A stretch of 64,000 nucleotides of DNA, from positions 22,312,561-22,376,560 of the forward strand of contig OX243824.1 of NCBI GenBank assembly GCA_945859605.1, written 5' to 3'. The stretch comes from Lumbricus rubellus (lineage: Eukaryota; Annelida; Clitellata; Crassiclitellata; Lumbricidae). A program made the position numbers and the translations under genes. The notes under the pieces are model-generated. The model searched no databases and was not told the origin of the DNA. It saw only the letters and a list, made by a program, of their open reading frames with translations. How positions within the stretch are numbered: position 1 is the stretch's first letter; every line of letters starts with the position of its first letter. This document shows positions 46,981 to 60,000 of this stretch, one piece after another.

Positions 46981-48452
46981 TGAGTGAGTTTGTAGTATTT
47001 GAACTTAGCTGCGCAAGAAAGGTTGTCTGTGACTATGATGGTAATGCCTTGTTGGAAGTTCATGCTGTGTTTGGACTTATATGAATACGAAAAGATGAAA
47101 AAAATTGTTGTTGGTTACTCTATTTTTGATTAATTTTGTAGGAAATGCTGAATATATAATACACTTTTAGTTAATTTAAATGTATAAATACCTGATTTAT
47201 GACTATTTTCGAATAAAATGGTGAATAATTGATATATTTTAAAGGTATACACAGAAATTCTCGCCTCCTGATTCGTTCGTAGCTATGATTTGCCGCTTCC
47301 TGATTGGTCAATTCTTAGTCGTGTAAGATAAATTTGTGTGCAGAGGCTTGGAATGGAGGGTTGGTGGGTGTGGTGGCCTGCTATAGAGGGCGAGAGAGGC
47401 TGTCCCTAGGCGTTCTCGATCCCTTATTGGTCGGTTTCTAGGTTTCTCGCTTTTGGTTGGTTGGCACTCATGTGAAAATGCCTAGTTTTGGGTGGGGAGG
47501 TTGGAATGGAGGTTTGGATGGTGAGGTGGAATGCTATAGAGGGAGAGAGAGACTGTCCCTAGGCGTTCTCAACTCCTTGCTGGTCGGTTTCTAGGTTTCT
47601 CGCTTTTGGTTGGTTGGCATTTATGTGAAAATACCTAGTTTTGGGTGGGGAAAGTGGAGTGGAGGGTTGGAGGGTGAGGTTGAGGGCTGTGGAGGGAGAG
47701 AGAGATGGCATACATAGGGTTTCTCGCTTCCCGATTGACCCGTTGTTAGGGCTCGCCGCTTCCTGTTTGGTTGATTATTATGCATATAATGCAAATTTGC
47801 GTGTGTGGCGGGGTGGAATGGTGGGTTGGAGGGTGAGGTTAGATGCTGTAGAGTGAAATAATACACCTAAAAGAAGGAGATATGGCTGGGCGCGTGGGTT
47901 GGAATGGCGCGGAGATATGCCGAGATAGGGAAATTGATGACTGAAGGAATAATGGGTGGGAGATTGTGATGTGTGGAAGCCAGTGCAGCATGCAGAATGG
48001 CTAAGGGCGCTTCCGATGAGTCATTTCCGGTTGGTTTGGGCCTTGTGTTGCTAATTATAGGTCAGATTGCGCTTGAGAAATTGAAATTTGCAGAAATGTG
48101 AGGGAGATGTTGAGAAGTGGAAGCCAGTACAGGGCCCAGAATGCACCACCATGCTTCTGATGAGTCATTCTCGGTCGGAGTGGGGCTTGCGCTGCTAATT
48201 AGGGTTCACTAATTGCTATAATTAAAAAATTCTAATTATTATTAATTAATATAATATAATTACTCTGACCTAATTAAAATGTCTAATTAGCGTGACCCAA
48301 TTAATATGACCTAATTATTATGACCTAATTAATATGCCCTAATTAATGTGACCTAATTAAGATGACCTTGACCTTGACCTTTGACCTTGACCTTGACCCC
48401 GATGACGTCACTGGTCACGTGACTGATCGAGCACTGTCGTTTCTACCCTACT

Positions 48453-48458
48453 TACGGG
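48453..48458. repeat. Target duplication TACGGG, right
   Basis: Exact match to 40378-40383. Confidence 0.8.
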
Positions 48459-48576
48459 CGTTGCGCCTATTGTTTGTGATGATGATGATGATGAGTATTT
48501 TTTATTTGCAATCTATGGTTGGTATTCTTGAGTTTATTTCACAATGACGTGTAACTGGAAGAGAAGAAGTTGATCA

Positions 48577-49541
48577 CAGTGGCGTAGCAATAGGTTGTGC
48601 AGGTTGTGCAGTGCACAAGGGCCCACGGCGGTAGAGGGCCCCCGGGGGTCATAGTCAATTTTTTACTTTAGGAAATTATTCAGAATGTATTGAAATCTGC
48701 ATGTACAGCAGTGGCGTAGCAATTGATGGATTTTCCAGAATGTGCAGTGTACAGGACCCCCGGCTGCACAAGGGCCCCTGGCGGTCAGAGAATATTCAGA
48801 ATGTAATCAAGTCTAAATGCAGGCCTACAGCGTATACAGTACTATACACTCAACATAGTATCATTTGAATGTCCATGCACGTGATTTGTTTTGCTGACGT
48901 ATAGCCTAAGCCAAAATATAGTGGTGTCACGGATTTTGGAGCATTATAACTTTGTAGTGCTTTCATAGGTGCAATCACGTCCTAAAAGTTGGGGGGGACC
49001 ATAATGAATCAAGTCCTAAAAGTTGGGGGATCATAATAATAAAGTTAGGGGACCACTCAAAAGTTGGAAGGACGCGTCCCGTGGGTCCCATATGGTGGTT
49101 GCGCCTATGAGTGCTTTGTGTAATTTAAATTGGTACCGTAATTTAGGCCTACTTAGAAATGTCCATCAGTTAGGTTTAAGTCTTATTTAAGTGGCACTGC
49201 TAAGCAACAAAACAAAGTACGGGCAAAGAAGGTCGGCAAAATAATGGACTATCCGCATTTAGGCCTATTAGGCCAGCTGACAGCGCGCCTGTATACCTAC
49301 CGATGACTCCATCAGGCACGTGGACAGAATTCAATTTAGTTTGAACAGTGTTGAGGTAAGTGGTGAATATGGATATCGACACTAAGCAGAGAATTATTTC
49401 GGCAACTATGGCGATATAGGATAGGCCTACCAGTTACATTACCAAAAGATAGCCTACTGGAGCCAAGACATCTTATTTGAAATAAGGGGCCCACCACGGA
49501 AGCTTTGCACAAGGGCCCCTCAAAACCTTGCTACGCCACTG
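48577..49541. mobile_element. hAT element with exact 8-bp target duplication
   Basis: CAGTGGCGTAGCAA and TTGCTACGCCACTG ends, flanked by GTTGATCA (48569-48576, 49542-49549). The left end is partly repeated inside at 48710-48790 (CAGTGGCGTAGCAATTG, then GCACAAGGGCCCCTGGCGGT). 965 bases, no transposase frame. Confidence 0.92.
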
Positions 49542-49544
49542 GTT

Positions 49545-49970
49545 GATCATAGCAGTTCTAATGGACAAAGAAGGTTCGGAGATACGAAAGCGCATACCCC
49601 AACTTTTCTCTCAACCATTCGCAAAAAGACTAGGCCGACATCACTTTCTGACAAATTCAACTCGTGACTTGTTCTGCATCTTGAAACTACTAGAAGCTTT
49701 TCTGGAACACAATCCAAGTGGTCCGATAAATCATGAAAACTGAAATCATGAAGAGCTCGACGAGTTGCAGATCCATAAAGGTTATCAGTGATCTAGCTGA
49801 GCGAGCTGTGGCCCTTATTCAGTATTTCAATGCCTTAAATACAAGGAATGAGCAACAAAAACAATGTCTATCACAAGTAACTGTTGTAGAAAAGCATCGC
49901 AACTCGTTCTCGGCACGAAGAAGGAAAAGTGCCGTAGGTCTAAAACCTTCAAGGTCACATTGCCATTGAT
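49545..49970 (+). pseudogene. Broken transposon-type ORF
   Basis: Two overlapping frames. The second contains DLAERAVALIQYFN followed by EQQKQCLSQVTVVEKHR. This resembles the 'D-AERAV-LI-DFN ... EEQ-QFLLQVVE-HR' block of an uncharacterised invertebrate transposon-borne protein I know from memory of the pattern only. Stop codons and a frameshift show it is dead. The hAT at 48577 inserted at its 5' edge. Confidence 0.4.
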
Positions 49971-50535
49971 TAAGTATCTCGGCAGCAATAATAATTGAAA
50001 CTTTAATCACCAATTCAGTCAGTGTGATCATCAGTAATCAGTCATGCCATAATATCGTAGTATTGTATTGAATTGGTTTCTGGTTTGAAGAAGCATGGCT
50101 GATTACAGCAATTATGCATACCGTGCAAGTGTTCGCATTATAAACTTTGATGGTGTTGTGCAAGTCCTAAATATTAACATTTCTCACAAAACTTCTTGTG
50201 TGATATTTCTGGAGGGAATGGCACCAAATGGAAACTTGGAGAACAGTAGATTCCAACTTTCATTTTTAACGACCACCCTAATCTGCATGTATTACAATAA
50301 GCATATGAAACTCATAGAATTTGTCAAGAGAGTCAAGTGTTAAAAACCACATTATCCAAAATTCAAAATCGTATGTATCCTCCTAAGTTTTTCTCATCAT
50401 ACCCACTCTCTTAGGGATGGGGTCATGGACCCTTGGGCGCAGGTGGTATACAAGGTGGCTTTGATCGGTGAGAGCAGGTCATGCAGTGCATCCCCCCCAT
50501 CCACCAGGTTAGCAGTGAAGAGCATGGAATCTGCC

Positions 50536-50726
50536 TTAGCCCTTAGTAGGCCTATAGCTGTTCAACGGATGGAGTATCCTCAAGCAGAAACTGGAGTCGA
50601 TAAAGTCGGCCCATGAGAGACTGGAGCCGGTCCCGGTCGCCCCGACCCACCAGGCTGGAAAAGCATACAGCTTCCTGGTCAGAGTCGTGGCTCTCAGCAC
50701 ATCGTTTATACGCGCGGACCATGCAA
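50536..50726 (-). pseudogene. Reverse-transcriptase C-terminal debris
   Basis: The minus strand reads TLTRKLYAFPAWWVGATGTG, close to the 'LLYASPAWWGFTS' block of LINE ORF2 proteins. Flanking sequence is degraded, and a SINE splits it from possible further sequence at 50.95 kb. Confidence 0.5.
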
Positions 50727-50738
50727 TGAGCAACTGGA

Positions 50739-50939
50739 TTGTTGTATTCGGGTTTAACGACACTGTTTCATATCGAAGATGATTAGTGTCGGAGGCAGAG
50801 TACAACCTCACACTCCACGTTTATATTGCGACCGAGCCACCCGCAGTAAAGATCCGAGAAATTAATCTCTGACCAGGAATCGAACCCGGGCCGCCGGCGT
50901 GGCGAGCGGGCTACAACCCACTCGGCCACCCAGGATCTC
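50739..50939 (-). mobile_element. tRNA-derived SINE, family S2, with 12-bp target duplication
   Basis: The minus strand has an A box TGGCCGAGTGG and a B box GGTTCGATTCC in a tRNA(Ser/Leu)-like head. The body ends GACACTAATCATCTTCGATA and GTGTCGTTAAACCC, with an ACAA end. TGAGCAACTGGA flanks it exactly (50727-50738, 50940-50951). The tail is also seen, alone, near 32190-32232. Confidence 0.92.
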
Positions 50940-51059
50940 TGAGCAACTGGAGAGCACATGGTATAATTTATAGAGAGATTGGCAAGCCCGACAACATACA
51001 TGTATTGTGCGCTGAGCATGATTGCGAAAAGCGTAAGGTATCAGAGACTGTGACACCCA

Positions 51060-54000
51060 GGATCCCCATGCTAGCAGGCTTAACCCTTTACAGTCCTGGT
51101 GCACTCAGCCTACATGGATATTAATTAGGTTGGTCATACGGCTGAAATCATTTAGAATTTAGACAGTTTAAGTCTTTCGGACATAAGCCCATTTATAATT
51201 GAAAAGAATGACAAATTTAAAATAACGTGTTCCATTCTGACGGTACACTACACCGTGGTTAAAAAAACTAAGCCAAATTGTTTTTCAAATATCTCCAATG
51301 CCTGATAACATTATCTTGCTAAAAAATTCCAAATATTTAGAGAATTGAACCAAAAATATGATTCCAAAGTAAGTGTGCTTTGATTGATTGATTGATTGAT
51401 TTACCCTTGTCGTGATCAACATAAGCATCTTCACTGTTGTTATCCTATTCCGCCATCTCCTTTTTAGTCAAGTGACCATCACCGCTGTTATCATCACGTC
51501 CTATCACCAGGGCCGTAGGCCTATTTACTTTGGTGGAGGCCCATGTGCACCGCTGTGGTGGAGGCTCAATGGACATAGGATAATAAAAAAAATGAAGTAA
51601 GTTAGAAGAAATGCTATTGGTTTAAAATTAACTTCTTTTAATTTCTGAAGCTTATAGCCAAGTCTATCATCTTCTACTCTAGTCTTCTGTCTCCTAGACA
51701 GATTGAAATGTTTGACGTCGCCATTATGTTGGGCCTCTTCTTCGAACTGTCCTTATCCATTCCAGCATCATCTATCGTGGTCTTCCTCTTGCTCGCTTGC
51801 CCTAATTTTTTCTTCGATGACCGTTTTAAGCAGTGAGCCTACCCTCAGTCTGTGTCTACTGTCCAATTCCCACTTCCTTTGTCTCTTTCACTCTGTGTAC
51901 TCTATCAGGACTCTTTCTTCTCTACTCATTCCAGTCCCTTGGTACAATAAAACCTTGCCCTCTTCAAAGCTACAATTAAAGACAATGATCATGTTTTTCA
52001 TAAATTTATATTATACAAACGTCCTGGTAAATACCATCTGCGCCCTAGGCCGCATCCACTTGAACTAACCAATAAAACAATAAAAACTTCATAACACAAA
52101 TGATGCAGCCTATAAAAACTTTATTAGGCTTGCCCGCTGCTCTCTATGTGCTTGTTAACTGTCGCGTTATGTCGACTGTTTATTCTGTCAATAAAACGAA
52201 TAAATAAATAAATAAATAAAAATATATATCAGGGTGACTTTCACATGTCTCACCCTTTTAAATTATTGTGTACCATAAAAATAACTAAGCATGATTTATA
52301 TTTATAAATTAATTCATTAATATTTACTGGTGGTCCAACTCATCATTAGTTTGACTTAATGTTTATTGCTTACTACAATGCTAACACACATCTCTTTGTA
52401 TTCGATACAAGTACTGTTTATCAATTCCATTTATTTATGTTTGCTTTTTGAGTCTGTCTATTCCTGCCTGTATTTCATAACGGAGATGTATATGGTAGGC
52501 CTACCACCAAGAGGAAGGCGCAGGACAGAGCGGGATGGCGGAGGTCGGAGGGGATCACGAGGTCGTCCAAACCTGCTCAACAGCAGAAGACTGAAGAAGA
52601 AGATTTCCTAACCACTTGCATTATACATGTAGCGTCCTTGATTCTTCTAGGGTTGTAAGTACGGTACCTCATGAAATAAATGGATCAGCTGCATCATTTA
52701 AGACCTTTGAGGTGAGATAAGCGCACAGCTCGGTGACGAGCAAAAACGCTGTCATTTATCTCCATATGTGCTTGGGTGTAGTTGTAGGAAGTTTACAAGA
52801 ATATTTAGTGCAGAATAGTGCAATGAAGAATTCCTTAGTCTTTATAGCTACAAAACCAGCTCAAGCAGTGGTACTTGTTGCAAATAAACTTCGATATGTC
52901 GTAGAGGTTAATCGTATTCAAAACATTCGACCATTGCAATCGCGCTGTCATCGAAAACAACCGAATCAAATAAGACCAGGCCAGCCAACATTTCACTCAG
53001 GAACCTCAAATTGTTCGAAAAGATGTGTATTTCTGCTCTAGCGACTTACTGTCTGGTGAGTAGTGTCAGTATCTCAGGCTTGTGTTCCAGCAGAACACAT
53101 GCTCTTGAGACCAGCATTGATAACAGAGGACAGAAGTTGTGTGAAAATAATTATAACATAGATCGTATGCGGTCGGCTATAGCCTATTCCACACTTCAAG
53201 CAAGTTAAAACGGCAGACGCTTGTGCTTCATGAGTTCTATTGGGCAGTAAAGGAACCATAAATTTTCATTGTTCCTTTATCTGATGCCAGCACAGCAGGG
53301 CAACGTTCTTTCGACCTAAAAACCTTCAATAACCTCTCATCCCAATGGACTTTATGTGTAACGTCAAGACCTAATGATGCATGGATTTCTCTTTGACAAC
53401 AGTCTTATATTTTCTATTTTTTGCTGTCATCTTGTGTTTTTTTTTGGTTGCAATAAAGTGATTTGATTTGATTTGATTTGATGGAGCCGAGAATGTCCAA
53501 TGAAATACTGATTGATAACAACTTCAGCAGGATCACGACCCCATTGATTGTCCTTTGGCTGCTAGGATCTGTGCCGCATATATGATACCGATTTTTTCCC
53601 TGTCAAATGCTGCAGTGACACATGTATTGCATTCCAAACGACATTAGATCTTCTTAACTTCTTTTCAGCAGGCGCAAAAGACGATTTAACATGACTAGCC
53701 TAACTCCCCACGACTATCTTGTATAATTGTCCAATTAACTTGTTGGTTTTTAACTAAATAATAACTTACCCTAAGCAAGTCATGAGTAATAACAAAGGAC
53801 AATTAAATAAGTACTAGAAATTAAATTGGTAGAGCATACAAATATTTAGCAAATTTTCATATTCAACGTTCTTTGTCATTTCATATTCAACGTTGTTTGC
53901 AGGTCCATATATATATTGAAAGTTCAAGGTCGTTGAACCACCTCTAAACGTTTTTCAAATTACCTTGAAAATTTTCGACACTGGTACTACTAATGTTATA

Positions 54001-54260
54001 GAGAACACTTTTGAGGGATGAGACTTTAAATATTCTAAAAGAAATTGTGTGGTTGACATTTCACGCAAAAGCACAACAAATTGCTGAACTCAAGAAAACA
54101 ACAACTAAAGTGAAGATGACGTTTATTTCTTAAAACTCGCTCACTAGGCCTATGTTCCAAAATGTTGTTAGTGAGTTAGAAATTCAGCGAACGGAACCAA
54201 TTATTAACAATTTAACATACATTAATTTCAGGATTAATTATACAAAATTTCATAAACATC
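51060..54260. other. No confident gene; scattered retroelement debris
   Basis: Holds short (GATT)n (51380), (AAAT)n (52198) and (TTTGA)n (53458) runs. A stretch at 52505-52610 encodes AQDRAGWRR-like residues in one frame, a possible LINE C-terminus. Open stretches at 51703-52068 and 52733-53041 have no recognisable features. Confidence 0.35.
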
Positions 54261-54269
54261 ACAATTTAT

Positions 54270-55057
54270 GGTGTACAGACATTTGAACGGTGGTCAATTG
54301 AACGGACGACACTTGACCGGTGACACTTTAACGGGCGACAGAAGAACGGGCCGCCAAAAGAACAGGCGACACTTGACCGGAGAGTCATATTACCGGGCCG
54401 ACTAATGAACAATTCACAAGGTGCGGCGTTGTACACTATGCACTTAGGCCAACTCTGAGTTTTGACTGAATGTTGGGAGCGACGTTTGGCGACACTATTC
54501 ACACTAAATACTAGAGACCATTAAGCGTACGGGAAATTTCAGCAGTGGGGGGAGGCGAAGATTGAACTTCCGCCCGAAAAATATATCCGGAAAAAAGTTG
54601 ATGACCTTTTTTTAGTCTACACGTCCGAAGCTGTGTTTGCCCGAGAAACCAGACTTGCCCGAAAGTTGGGGGGCATTTGCCCCCTCTGGACCCGCGCCTC
54701 ATACGCCTATGCTAGAGACAGTTAGTATATGGTAAAAAGACGCTCATACATCGAAATTATGAGAGAAAAACAATACCAGAATGGCAGAATATCATGGCGA
54801 TGTCGAATGGTTGCCCATTTGTCACATAACTAAAAGACGTTGAACTTGGTAGGTCTAGGCCTACATGTCAAAGACAGTGAATGTTGGATTGCTTTTAAAT
54901 TTTGCTTTGACTTTACCGATCAATTGTCCACCGGTCATCTGTCGCCCGTTCAACTGTCCGGCCGTTCAATAGTCTCAGCGGTCATCTGTACACCGTTCTA
55001 CTGTCGCCGTTCTAGTGTCGCGCGTTCTTTTGTCGTCCGTTCTAATGTCATGTAACC
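54270..55057. mobile_element. TU-like foldback element 4 with exact 8-bp target duplication
   Basis: Arms of ~15-bp units built on GAACGGGCGACACTT (54284-54400), inverted at 54925-55050. Ends are GGTGTACAGACATT / AATGTCATGTAACC, flanked by CAATTTAT at 54262-54269 and 55058-55065. The interior includes a GATGACCTTTTTTTAGTC block. No coding. Confidence 0.85.
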
Positions 55058-55260
55058 CAATTTATCGGATAAAGTAGCTTCTGTTGAAATAAAACAGGTG
55101 ACATAGTCAATAATTATCGACTTGGCTTTTCTTGGCCTTTTTTAAGAGCCCATCTTGGCTTTTCTTAAATTTTGGAGCGGTATCACTGGTTGTGTGTAAA
55201 AAAATCAGGGTTGAAGTCCGAACAATTCCGAACAATTCGGTGTATTTTTTGTTGACAAAA

Positions 55261-55977
55261 CGTCGCCTGACAATTATCTTGTCGTATGTCCACTTTTGTG
55301 AATTCCGAGAAAAACCAGGTAGAAGTTTCGCAACTTTGGACGGAAATTTAAAAAAATGAGTGCAAAAAAAATTCAGGCAATAACTTGATACTAAAGCATC
55401 GACATTAATTAAAGGATGTTGCACTAAAATTAAACTGAAACTTAGAATGGTTTTTGTGAAATTTTGGAAAATGTTGTAGGCCTATAAAATGAATTTAAAT
55501 CAATTGCAAGTCATCCTGACGTGAGAAAATTTAAAAAAATATGTATTAATAAAAGCAAGCAATATACAATCAATTGCGACTTTGTTCGTTTCAATTTTCG
55601 CAAGTTTAATACCCTTTTTAAATTAAAGAAGGTTTTTATTTCCTGGACATACGACGCTATGATACAACGAAGTCAACGAATAAAAATGTCGTATCTCCAT
55701 CGTCCAATCAACGACGAGCTTTTATGGACATACGACAATGCACTTTTCAACCGTAAATGCGGCACCCTGTCGTATCTCCAATTTAATTGGAGATACGACA
55801 AGGCAATCCTGTATCGTGGACATACGACAGGTAGTTTTCGGTGAATATCTTTAAAACGACTTGTCGTATCTCCTAACAGTTAACAGTGAAGAAAGATAAA
55901 CAATTTTTTGCTACAAAACAAGTCTAAACTCGATTTTGAAAAAAATGGACATACGACAAGATAATTGTCAGGCGACG
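55261..55977. mobile_element. Element with 32-bp perfect inverted ends and GTCGTAT repeats
   Basis: The 32 bases at 55261-55292 (starting CGTCGCCTGACAATTATCTT) are perfectly inverted at 55946-55977. Inside, GTCGTATCTCC and GGACATACGAC occur several times in both orientations, with an AATTGGAGATACGAC hairpin near 55770. An open stretch, 55521-55844, crosses these repeats and has no known domain. The class is unknown. Confidence 0.75.
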
Positions 55978-55979
55978 AA

Positions 55980-56955
55980 AAGTTATATATTGGAGTCCCA
56001 AAAAAGTTTGAAGTGAGGGATAAAATTGTCGTGAGCTCCGAAATTTTTTAGGTGTGGCATGAATGGTTTTGACGATGAATTTTCATCTTTTGACGATCAA
56101 GAACTAACCAGAATAGGTCTAAAGTTACACAAAACAGCTTTCAATTAGGCTACAGTTTTCAGCCGATAATAATTATGTCATAGCAAATGGACGCATTTCA
56201 TGAATCTAATTTAGGTAACACTTTGTTAACACGATGATCATGTGGCACTGGCAAGGGATATTAGATTAAATTTTCACTGTGACTATTAGGCCTATTGTAG
56301 TCCCTATTTACGGATGCATTTACTTGCCTCGTAAAACTACTTAGCATTCCATATGTCGCCTCGTAAACCTACTTACCATTCTATCGGGCAGTACAACTTA
56401 TAAACTCATCTTAGTCCAGCGTCAGTCCTTTTACACCTTATTTTAAATGCACCTCTAGAATCCAGATGCTTAGATCGGATTGCAATGCCATGCAGACCTC
56501 ATGGAATAAAGTAAATGACTCGGCCAGTTCTTTCTTTTCTGTTCATGTATAATGCAGCTCAACGTTGGGTTGGCTTTTCTGTCTGTGCCAAACCAAGATC
56601 GTCAACTTTCGTATTCGTTTCCGGTAACTTAATTTCCCCCGAAATTATGCCTCTAGAAACTAGTTATAATCTATTTTTAGACGTTCACTCATGAAATGTA
56701 AGCTTATACATGCCTATATACACATATCTGCATTCAGAGAGGGACCAGTGTAAGAATTGTGGAAAAATAACTGGGGGGTTGGACCATTATCCACTTGGAA
56801 TCGAGGTGTGAAAAACAGACTTTAACATGGGGCTCTAAGAAAGACTGGGGGGGTTGAGACCCCCAACCCCCGGCAATTCTTACCCTGAGAGGGACTGAGA
56901 TGTAGGAGCCAAGAGCAGGGTACCAGCTTTAATGTTGAATTTCTTTGCGTTTACT
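55980..56955. other. No gene seen; upstream of gene C
   Basis: Would hold gene C's promoter or intron 1. No copy of the 14.5/18.8 kb leader is visible. GGGGTTGAGACCCCCAACCCC at 56850-56872 is a short palindrome. Confidence 0.3.
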
Positions 56956-56960
56956 TTTAG

Positions 56961-57069
56961 AGCAGACATGATGAATCTGAAGCATTGGTGACGATAATAG
57001 CTTCAACTCGGACAATGATCAACTCCAGACTTCTGTTCATCATTCTCGGACTAACGACTCCAGCCACGT
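56961..57069 (+). CDS. Gene C exon: 5'UTR, uORF and signal peptide
   Basis: Acceptor TTTACTTTTAG ends at 56960. The coding start at 57015 gives MINSRLLFIILGLTTPATS, a clear signal peptide, with donor GTGAGA at 57070 leaving phase 1. A donor two bases earlier (57068) would leave the wrong phase. The 5'UTR holds a seven-codon upstream ORF, 56968-56991, not seen in gene B. An upstream non-coding exon is expected but not found. Confidence 0.74.
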
Positions 57070-60000
57070 GTGAGACACATTAGCTTAGCTGAGGAATGGT
57101 TGTTCTTCATTTTTGTTTAAATCTATTATCTGTTGCCAGACAGTGGCGTAGCCAGGAATTTCTGATGGGTTTTTATGGTCGGATGCTTGTTTTCTTATAG
57201 GCCTATTATTGGACAAATAGCCTTTAAAAATCGTTTTCCCTAATCCAATGGAGGCTTTATCCCCCAAACCCCCCTTGTCTAAGCCACTGTCTGTTGCTAC
57301 ATATGGAATTTTGAATGTTCTGAAATGACCCCGACCTAGTTGTTCTATCTATAAAACATCTTGCGTATCACCTATGGCCAGGTATTATGTGCTGAGGAAT
57401 GCCTCAACCAGTCTGAATGTTTTATGGCAATAGACTCTGTTATTAAGTTCATGCAAATTAAAAAAATGTTAGGTGCTACACTGATTGTTTATTATTTCGG
57501 TTGTAAAGTGCAGTTGTAAAAGATGAATGGTGCTATGCAAGATGTCTCTGCCAACATGACCAGCTAGAAACATTATAGAATTTAAAAAATTTATGAACAA
57601 TCTGGACCATAAAGTCAATGAGTTAAGTGACATGAGGCCAATGACCTTTGAGGAGAAAACTTTATTTACTTCCAATATCGTTTTATTATGCTCCTTTTTA
57701 TATTACTAATGCTAAGCTAATCTTAAATCATGCAGTAACGGTTTTAAATCGCTTAATTCTTGTCTAGGCGTGCACTTACTGACTACGCAGTATAAGCTAC
57801 ATGCTGTGATCTGTTTTAGCTGTCGGCGGATGCTCTGTCCATCCGACTAGTGTAGTGGTTACCGTTGGTGAGAGAGTTCTTCTAACTTGTACAACGCATC
57901 AAAACGGATCCGTTACCTCATGGCACATTAAAGAAAATATTAGACAAAGAACTACAGTCTACACAGCTCCAATATATAAATCAGATGGAACCGTCAGCCT
58001 ACCTGCAGAGATAGCTCAAGGTTACTTTGTGACTCGCCCTGCTGGCAATGAAACCAATCTACATATGAAAGAGACGATTCTTTCACAAGCTGGATTGTAC
58101 GTCTGTACGTGTAATCTGCGAAATAAAGTTGCGTCCACAGTGGTTGTTTTGGGTAAGCCACTGGCTTAAAACATTGACCGCCTGGTACGAGATAGCCTAA
58201 CTCATACGTTTTTATGATTTCCAGGGCGCCCGGTACGAGATAACTCGTACCAGAGAATAGGCCTACGGCGACCAAGCATAAGTTGGCTTGACAGCAAAAA
58301 CTGACTCGTTCAACGCTATTATAGTCAACCCAGAGTCGTGGGACTAAGTGGATACTGGGCGAGGGCAGCGTGTGGTGGAGTGGGAATGTGGTCAATATGG
58401 CGTGGGTTATGGGGTGAGGAGGGGTGAAGTGTCAGTGATCCGGGGTGAAAACCATGTGAAATATAATTTTTTCATTGATTTTCAAACGTTGAACATTTTC
58501 CAAGTTTGGGTGAACTTGATGAGGGGTCCCGCGGGTTGGGGTCAAGACTGGGGTAGGTGGGGCGGCTGGAAATTGGTTTTGGGGTAGGGTCCGGTGTGCG
58601 CGAAGTAGGAGCGAGGGTGGGGCAAGAAACCAAAATAATGTTCATAGGGGTGAAGCTTTGTAGGGCTGGGTGGAGTGGAGTAGAGCTGGTGATGAGGCTG
58701 GTTTGGGAGGATGGGGTCCATAGTGGGGTCAAGGGCGCCCACACATAAAGGCAATAGGCGGCACTTGCCCCCCCTGGAAAGTTGAAACCTATTTTTTATA
58801 ACTGCCACTTTTTGATTGCTATCAAATTTCTTTACAATAGAGCAGGGGTGTCAAACCTTTTTTAGTGGCGGGCCAGTGCGAACATCTTCTAACAATTGGC
58901 GGGCCAGGGTGTCGAAGTTTCTGAGCAAAATTGGGTTGTGATCTGAGAGGGAGCTACAAGCTTGGTCAGCCAATGCCCAGAAAAGTCCAAATATCTTGTA
59001 AAGATCATGATTCAATGTCAACTTATCACTTATTTTTAAATTTTGACAACATTTTGTATAATTTTGTAATCTTTATGGAACGCTCCGCGGGCCAGAAAAA
59101 AATCGTCGGCGGGCCAGAAATGGCCCGCGGGCCAGCTCTTTGACACCCTTGCACTAGAGGCACTATTTTCTTAATAAAACTTAAAAGAAAGTGAAATTGA
59201 ACCATTTGTGACCCGCTATATGATAAGGTACCATAAGTCGGCGTACAGTTTCCCCAGAAATCGCGCATAAAGACGTGAAGGGAAATTTTTTTTTTAAAAT
59301 CAAATTTGAGTTCTTGGTATTTTTAGCAGCAGGTGAAAAGGACTTTTAAGTTAATAACACTGATAATATTACATAATAGACAACACTGAGAATTGGTCGT
59401 GAACCTCTTGTAGGATAAATCGCTCAGAAGCGCTCCCAGTGTGCAAGACCCCACGATACTCATCGATGGAAATAAGTGGCAACTTTTTCATGAACATCAT
59501 TATAAGTCGGTCATTTATCATCCAATTTTTATGTGGTTTTCAGCAAAATGTTCAGCTCACTTAGCTGGTTTGTGAAGGCATAATAACTCCAAACCCGACT
59601 TATGGTACCTTTTCATGAAGCGGGTCACATTTACATTAGGAAACCTCCATGAAAAATACCCGTGCATGTTCTAAATTTTCTCATTTGCATTTTCAACTTC
59701 TTGCTACAAAACACTTGACCCGTGACCATCGAGTTTTCCCCCTCCTGCAAAACTTTCTGCGGGCGCCTTTGAGTGGGGTCAATGGGGCTGGGAAGAAAAA
59801 AGTGAAATATGATTTTAAAAATGAATTTCAAATATTGCAAATTTTTTACGGTTGGGTTGAAGCGCGGTGGAGGATGGGTTTTTTGTGCGGTGGGGCCGGG
59901 TTTGTGTGGGTTCAGACGTGTGAATTGGGGGACGGGGCACGGGGGTGCAGTAGGGCGGTTGAAAAGGTGAAACAGTATTTTCCCCATGAAATCGTAATGT

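Noticed and set aside
50870..50939. tRNA-like sequence with good A and B boxes
   Set aside because: It continues into a SINE body and tail and has a 12-bp target duplication, so it is a retroposon and not a tRNA gene.
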